From Marinomonas algicola (lineage in GTDB: Bacteria; Pseudomonadota; Gammaproteobacteria; Pseudomonadales; Marinomonadaceae): a DNA stretch of 64,000 bases. The position numbers and the translations under genes are program-made. The DNA is taken from assembly GCF_014805825.1 (NCBI RefSeq), contig NZ_CP061941.1, positions 1-64,000 on the forward strand, in the 5' to 3' direction. Positions 59,979 to 64,000 of the stretch are shown in pieces (the stretch's first letter is position 1; every line of letters begins with the position of its first letter). The notes beneath the pieces were generated by a model. The model saw only the letters and a program-made list of their open reading frames with translations, was not told where the DNA came from and did not search any database.

Positions 59979-60411
59979 AATATTTCACCTGAACTAATCG
60001 TAAAGAATACGGTTTAATAAGCAAGACGCTTCTTTGATAAATATAGGGGGTGTCTCATAAAATATGATCACATACCCAAATAAAGACATTGTTCAGGCGC
60101 AATAGTTCCATTTAATAAACAGGTCGGAATAATCTACTGTGGTTAAAAGTCGTATTATTGGCCCTACTCGTTACTATTAAAACCCATGATCAGTACTGAT
60201 TGGGTAGCCGTTGCCCTGTCGAAGCCGCGCTTTACGTGAGGCAACGCTCAATAATCGGTCGTCACTACTTAATGAATCAGGTTTTAGTCGTAAAATAGGT
60301 GTTGAGCGGAGCATGATAGGTGCCGTAACGGAGAACAAGCCATTACGCTAGCGGTCAAGTTTGCTAACGGAACGGCTTACTTATTTCACCGGCTTTATTC
60401 TGTTTCTGTCA
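59979..60411. other. Gap with a possible repeat or element remnant
   Basis: 433 bp without a known gene. Near 60051 the sequence GGTGTCTCATAAAATATGATCA contains a TCATA-AAA-TATGA dyad resembling an element end. On the - strand a 45-codon frame (about 60315 down to 60178) begins MLRSTPILRLKPD and ends STDHGF. Its surroundings look GC-richer than the neighbouring spacers. No transposase motif can be identified. It may be a dispersed repeat or a decayed insertion. Confidence 0.4.
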
Positions 60412-61278
60412 TTAACTGCTGAACACAACCGTACGGCTACCATTTAAAAACACACGCTTCTCAATATGATAGCGAATGGCGTTAAACAGCGTGATCCTTT
60501 CTACATCTTGCCCTTTGGAAATTAAGTCTTCAGGGTAGAAGGCATGGTCAACGGTTTGAATACCTTGAGTAATGATCGGCCCTTCATCTAGATCATTATT
60601 AACGTAATGAGCCGTGGCGCCTACCATTTTGACCCCTTTTTCCCATGCTTGATGGTACGGACGTGCGCCTTTAAATCCTGGCAGCAGTGAATGATGAATA
60701 TTGATGGCTTTCCCATTCAATTGATCACACATCCAAGGAGATAGCACCTGCATATAGCGGGCAAGTACGACGAGTTCCGCATCGTATTTCTCTAATAGCT
60801 CAATAATTTGCTTTTCCTGTTGCGGCTTAGTTTCTGCCGTAATAGGTAAATGGTAATAGGGAATGTCATGCCATTCAGCCAACGCTTTTAGATCTGGGTG
60901 ATTTGATATAATGACGGGTACTTCAATGTTTAACTGACCTGTACGGTGTCGGTAAAGTAAGTCATTTAAGCAGTGGTCGTATTTCGACACTAAAATAGCA
61001 ACTCGAGGTTTATGCTCCGGCTTAGTCAGCGCCCATTCCATCTCAAACTCTGTCGCTCGAGGGGAAAACTCCAGGTCGAACTGCTCCGCACTAAAGGATT
61101 CGCCTTGGGGTTGAAACTCTATACGAATAAAAAAGCGTTTGGCGACATGGTCATCAAAAGAGTGAATCTCATCCACATAATTACCCGCTTCAGCCATAAA
61201 ACGGGTAACAACATCCACTGTACCTAATTTACTTGGGCAGCTAGCGGTAAATATCCAAGGTTTTTTAATATGAACCAT
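60412..61278 (-). CDS. purU: Formyltetrahydrofolate deformylase
   Basis: PurU hydrolyses 10-formyl-THF to THF and formate. The 288-residue protein has an N-terminal ACT regulatory domain (about 7-85) and a formyltransferase-fold domain with VAILVSKYDHCLNDLL, the catalytic INIHHSLLPGFKGARPYHQA and VGATAHYVNNDLDEGPIIT with the conserved aspartate. AGGAG precedes the ATG. It follows soxG after 109 bp and belongs functionally to sarcosine/glycine-betaine demethylation, which floods the folate pool with one-carbon units. Confidence 0.95.
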   Translation of the reverse strand: MVHIKKPWIFTASCPSKLGTVDVVTRFMAEAGNYVDEIHSFDDHVAKRFFIRIEFQPQGESFSAEQFDLEFSPRATEFEMEWALTKPEHKPRVAILVSKYDHCLNDLLYRHRTGQLNIEVPVIISNHPDLKALAEWHDIPYYHLPITAETKPQQEKQIIELLEKYDAELVVLARYMQVLSPWMCDQLNGKAINIHHSLLPGFKGARPYHQAWEKGVKMVGATAHYVNNDLDEGPIITQGIQTVDHAFYPEDLISKGQDVERITLFNAIRYHIEKRVFLNGSRTVVFSS

Positions 61279-61342
61279 TATAGTACTCCTAACAGTATGC
61301 GACCTTCATTCATTTCAGTAACAGAATGACAGTCTTGAACGG

Positions 61343-61375
61343 AATGCGGCCCACTCCTAAAAAGTAAGCCGCATT
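61343..61375 (-). terminator. Hairpin between soxG and purU
   Basis: AATGCGGC pairs with GCCGCATT around a 17-nt loop. No T-run follows on the - strand, so it is more likely an mRNA-processing or attenuating structure than a full terminator. Confidence 0.45.
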
Positions 61376-61387
61376 AATTGAAAGGTC

Positions 61388-62062
61388 TTACGCTTCGATG
61401 ACTAGACCAAATTCTCGGCTGGCATCTTGTAACCAGAGCCAAATATAGTCGGCAAAGCTGCGTCGTATAATCAGCTCAAAGGAGTGTTCTCCTTTACGTC
61501 GAATAATCGCCGTGCTTTTGGCAAACGTTGTAGAGACAACCTTTCCGACAGGGAAGACGCGACTGTGTAAATCCACAGAAACCGATTTTTTCAACACATC
61601 GATCACGTTTTCGCCAGACAGTTCTAACACCGTTGATCCTCCGCTGCTGTTCACTAAGGAGTAATGGCCAGGCATTTCAGCTCTAAATTTTGTTTCTATA
61701 TCAAAGGCTTCTAACCCTGGGATAAGGATTAACCATTCATCTGGTGAGAGCCAGCGAATAGAATACGCCCCCTTTTCCACTGACGTTAATGGTGATAAAG
61801 GTAAAGCGACACCTAATACGTTTTCAACCGCCGCTTTTTGTTTTTCATCATTTGCATTACAGCGTAAGGTTAAATGACATAACAGTTTATGCTCTCGCAA
61901 ATGTACGCCCCCTTTTTTCGGTCCCTGCTTTGCTAAAGACGCTAAATCGGCATGATACAGAGGCGACTGTCCTTGTATTTCAGACGAGGGCAACTGATCC
62001 ATTACCGCCGCTTTTATTGGTGCCTCAGGCTCTTGCAATGTAGTGCTCGTATTATCAGACAT
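61388..62062 (-). CDS. soxG: Sarcosine oxidase gamma subunit
   Basis: This 224-residue product is the gamma subunit of heterotetrameric sarcosine oxidase, a GcvT-related fold. Family features are LASLAKQGPKKGGVHLREH, RWLSPDEWLIL, VNSSGGSTVLELSG and the C-terminal FELIIRRSFADYIWLWLQDA. The enzyme oxidises sarcosine to glycine and transfers the methyl to THF. GGGGAG lies 7 bp before the ATG, inside the soxA end, and the two genes overlap by 8 bp. Confidence 0.94.
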   Translation of the reverse strand: MSDNTSTTLQEPEAPIKAAVMDQLPSSEIQGQSPLYHADLASLAKQGPKKGGVHLREHKLLCHLTLRCNANDEKQKAAVENVLGVALPLSPLTSVEKGAYSIRWLSPDEWLILIPGLEAFDIETKFRAEMPGHYSLVNSSGGSTVLELSGENVIDVLKKSVSVDLHSRVFPVGKVVSTTFAKSTAIIRRKGEHSFELIIRRSFADYIWLWLQDASREFGLVIEA

Positions 62063-64000
62063 TTTGACGCTCCCCTTTTGGATCTAAGAAGATTGGGCTG
62101 CAGATTTCGGCTTCAATGACAGAGCCATTAGCAAGCGGGTAAAACACACTTTCTCCCATCTTGCTGAGGCCGCCTTTTACAAACCCCATGGCAATACTAT
62201 GACCTAAGTTTTCACTCCAATAGCTTGAGGTAACATGGCCGACCATTGGCATAGGAATGGAGGCTTTCGGATCAAACACCCCTTGAGCACCTTCGGGTAT
62301 TACTTGTTGAGGGTCCTTTGTTTTCAACCCCACGAGTTGTTTACGGTCTTCACGAAGACAATCCTGACGTGCCATACCTCGTTTACCAATAAAGCTAAAG
62401 GGTTTTTTAGCCGCCACACACCAACTCATACCTAAATCATGAGGGTGTACTGAGCCGTCAGTATCTTGGCCTGCAATAATGAATCCTTTTTCAGCTCGTA
62501 GAACGTGCATGGTCTCCGTACCGTAAGGTGTTAAATTGTATTTTTCACCGGCTGCGAAGAGTTTTTCCCACACGTGCATGCCATAATTCGCTTGTACGTT
62601 AATTTCGAATGAAAGTTCGCCAGTAAAGGAAATTCGAAATACTCGAGCAGGAACGCCAGCTACGGTAATTTGCTTCCAGTCCATGTAAGGGAAGTTTTCA
62701 TTGCTAATATCATCGTTTTCGACCAGTTCGGATAACAGCTTGCGGCTATTTGGCCCTGAGATGGTTAACGTTGACCAATGATCTGTAACGGTATTGAAGT
62801 AGACCTCCAATTCAGACCATTCGGTTTGATGATACAACTCAAGCCATTCTAGTACTCTTGCAGCGCCACCCGTTGTGGTGGTCATTAAGAAGTGTTGATC
62901 TCCAAGGCAGGCCGTAACACCGTCATCGAAGACCATGCCATCTTCACCGCACATTAAGCCGTAACGGCATTTTCCAACGGCGAGTTTAGCCCATGCATTT
63001 GTGTAGACTCGCCCTAAAAATTCACGTGCGTCTTTTCCTTGGATATCAATTTTTCCCAAGGTTGATGCATCCAAAATCCCCACACTGTTGCGCACCGCTA
63101 AACATTCTCTGTTTAACGAGTCTTGCATGGATTCAGCTCCGCGAGGGAAATACCACGGACGTTTCCATTGACCAACATCTTCAAATTTTGCACCACGCTC
63201 AAGGTGCCATTGGTGCATGGCTGAGTAGCGCTTAGGATCAAATAACTCGCCACAGTGACGACCTGCAATCGCGCCAAAGGTAATGGGCGTGTAGTTAGGT
63301 CGGAAAATCGTGGTACCCGTCTCAGGAATGGTTTTCTTTAAGATTTTGGCGGCTACGGCCATACCATTAATATTGCCTAGCTTGCCTTGATCCGTGCCAA
63401 AACCCATGGCGGTATAGCGTTTTACGTGTTCAATTGATTCAAAGCCTTCGCGACAGGCCAGTTCGATACCGGCGGCGGTCACATCGTTTTGATAATCAAC
63501 AAACTGTTTTGGCGCTTGTGAAGTCGGTTTGATGTGAGGGATATGGAACAAAGACATTGGAGCATCTTGCTGAAGTGTGTTTGTGGCCGGTAAAACTAAG
63601 TCAACGGCGTCTAAACCCAACTCACGTACGGCTTGTTGTCCAGCCGTACGGCCTTCATTTAACGCACTCGCTAAATCGTATTGGCCATTAATTCCACCTG
63701 CTGTGAGCTGCTTTTGCTGTGTTTTACCCGGTAAGAAACCGACAACGTCATCGCTCCAGATGGGTCGGCTCCCCGTGTGGCAAGACAAATGGATAACAGG
63801 GCTCCAGCCACCAGATGACGCAACGGTATCGGCGCTTAATTCCTTAGCTGAACCTGTAACCTTATTGCCGTCTTGACTAATTGGAGCGATAGAAACACCA
63901 CTCACACGTTTACCGCCATGGACTTCAATGACCGCCGAACCAAGAATAATATGAATGCCTTTTTCACGAGCTGCGTGAGCTCTATCGCCATTTGCTGCGG
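62055..64000 (-). CDS. soxA: Sarcosine oxidase alpha subunit (partial, 5' end beyond the window)
   Basis: The visible 648 or so codons are the C-terminal part of the alpha subunit. It comprises the end of the NAD/FAD-binding region (with a frame running open to the window edge and reading AREKGIHIILGSAVIEV), a VKRYTAMGFGTDQGKLGN linker and the C-terminal aminomethyltransferase (GcvT-like) domain with WSTLTISGPNSRKLL and TGELSFEINVQANYG. The apparent internal GTG at 63905 is not the start. Full-length alpha subunits are about 1,000 residues. soxB and soxD should lie upstream, outside the window. Confidence 0.95.
   Translation of the reverse strand, partial: AANGDRAHAAREKGIHIILGSAVIEVHGGKRVSGVSIAPISQDGNKVTGSAKELSADTVASSGGWSPVIHLSCHTGSRPIWSDDVVGFLPGKTQQKQLTAGGINGQYDLASALNEGRTAGQQAVRELGLDAVDLVLPATNTLQQDAPMSLFHIPHIKPTSQAPKQFVDYQNDVTAAGIELACREGFESIEHVKRYTAMGFGTDQGKLGNINGMAVAAKILKKTIPETGTTIFRPNYTPITFGAIAGRHCGELFDPKRYSAMHQWHLERGAKFEDVGQWKRPWYFPRGAESMQDSLNRECLAVRNSVGILDASTLGKIDIQGKDAREFLGRVYTNAWAKLAVGKCRYGLMCGEDGMVFDDGVTACLGDQHFLMTTTTGGAARVLEWLELYHQTEWSELEVYFNTVTDHWSTLTISGPNSRKLLSELVENDDISNENFPYMDWKQITVAGVPARVFRISFTGELSFEINVQANYGMHVWEKLFAAGEKYNLTPYGTETMHVLRAEKGFIIAGQDTDGSVHPHDLGMSWCVAAKKPFSFIGKRGMARQDCLREDRKQLVGLKTKDPQQVIPEGAQGVFDPKASIPMPMVGHVTSSYWSENLGHSIAMGFVKGGLSKMGESVFYPLANGSVIEAEICSPIFLDPKGERQNV

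Noticed and set aside
63021..63030. TTCACGTG in soxA as a fourth parS
   Set aside because: Only the central eight bases match; the right arm reads CG and both flanks fail.
1..64000. CRISPR arrays, tRNA or rRNA genes, prophage or intact insertion sequences
   Set aside because: None was recognised on reading: no regularly spaced repeats, cloverleaf-like genes, integrases or transposases.

Overview
The window reads as the replication-origin-proximal part of a gammaproteobacterial chromosome. It opens with dnaA-dnaN-recF-gyrB and later carries the conserved neighbourhood trkH-trkA-rsmB-fmt-def / dprA / hemF-aroE. Moderate AT richness, the protein sequences, Na+-linked and sarcosine-utilisation genes and heterotrophic peptide uptake suggest a marine member of the Oceanospirillales, most likely Marinomonas. 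The genus is an inference; the class is firm.

Layout. (1) 1-6.5 kb: replication genes on the + strand with a perfect DnaA box just upstream of dnaA. (2) 6.5-16.9 kb: an accessory block on mainly the - strand: quinone reductase qorB with its divergent HxlR regulator, then a ferric-hydroxamate-type uptake operon (TonB receptor, FhuF-like reductase, FhuC, FhuD, fused FhuB) behind a Fur box, an AraC/GyrI-like regulator with its own Fur box, and an MFS transporter. (3) 16.9-31.6 kb: housekeeping genes (gmhB, a lipid A-type acyltransferase, ybaK, trkH, trkA, rsmB, fmt, def, dprA, hslR, cysQ, hemF, aroE, a DUF482 protein). One perfect and two near-perfect ParB parS sites lie here about 4 kb apart. 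(4) 31.7-36.4 kb: an EamA exporter and a nitric-oxide defence group (hmp and norR divergent, with NorR sites and a sigma-54 promoter between them, a truncated haemoglobin and a small membrane protein). (5) 36.4-44.9 kb: a DnaA-box cluster in front of a MATE exporter, a second iron-type ABC importer coupled to a blue copper protein (pseudoazurin) and an MFS protein, then a gamma-glutamylcyclotransferase-like gene and rsmC. (6) 45-50.6 kb: dppABCDF dipeptide importer on the - strand. (7) 51-60 kb: scattered single genes: beta-hydroxyacid dehydrogenase, SGNH hydrolase, universal stress protein with an alanine/glycine:cation symporter, diguanylate cyclase, an unassigned HExxH protein, alkB, peroxiredoxin, msrA. 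(8) 60.4-64 kb: purU, soxG and the 3' part of soxA, the sarcosine oxidase/one-carbon locus, which runs off the right edge.

No tRNA, rRNA, CRISPR array, prophage or intact insertion sequence was recognised. I did not find a clearly undescribed multi-gene system. The items most worth a second look are the evenly spaced parS sites, the DnaA-box cluster at 36.5-36.7 kb, the pseudoazurin translationally coupled to an iron-type ABC transporter, the HExxH protein at 57.1 kb, and the gap at 59.98-60.41 kb, which may be an interspersed repeat or element remnant.
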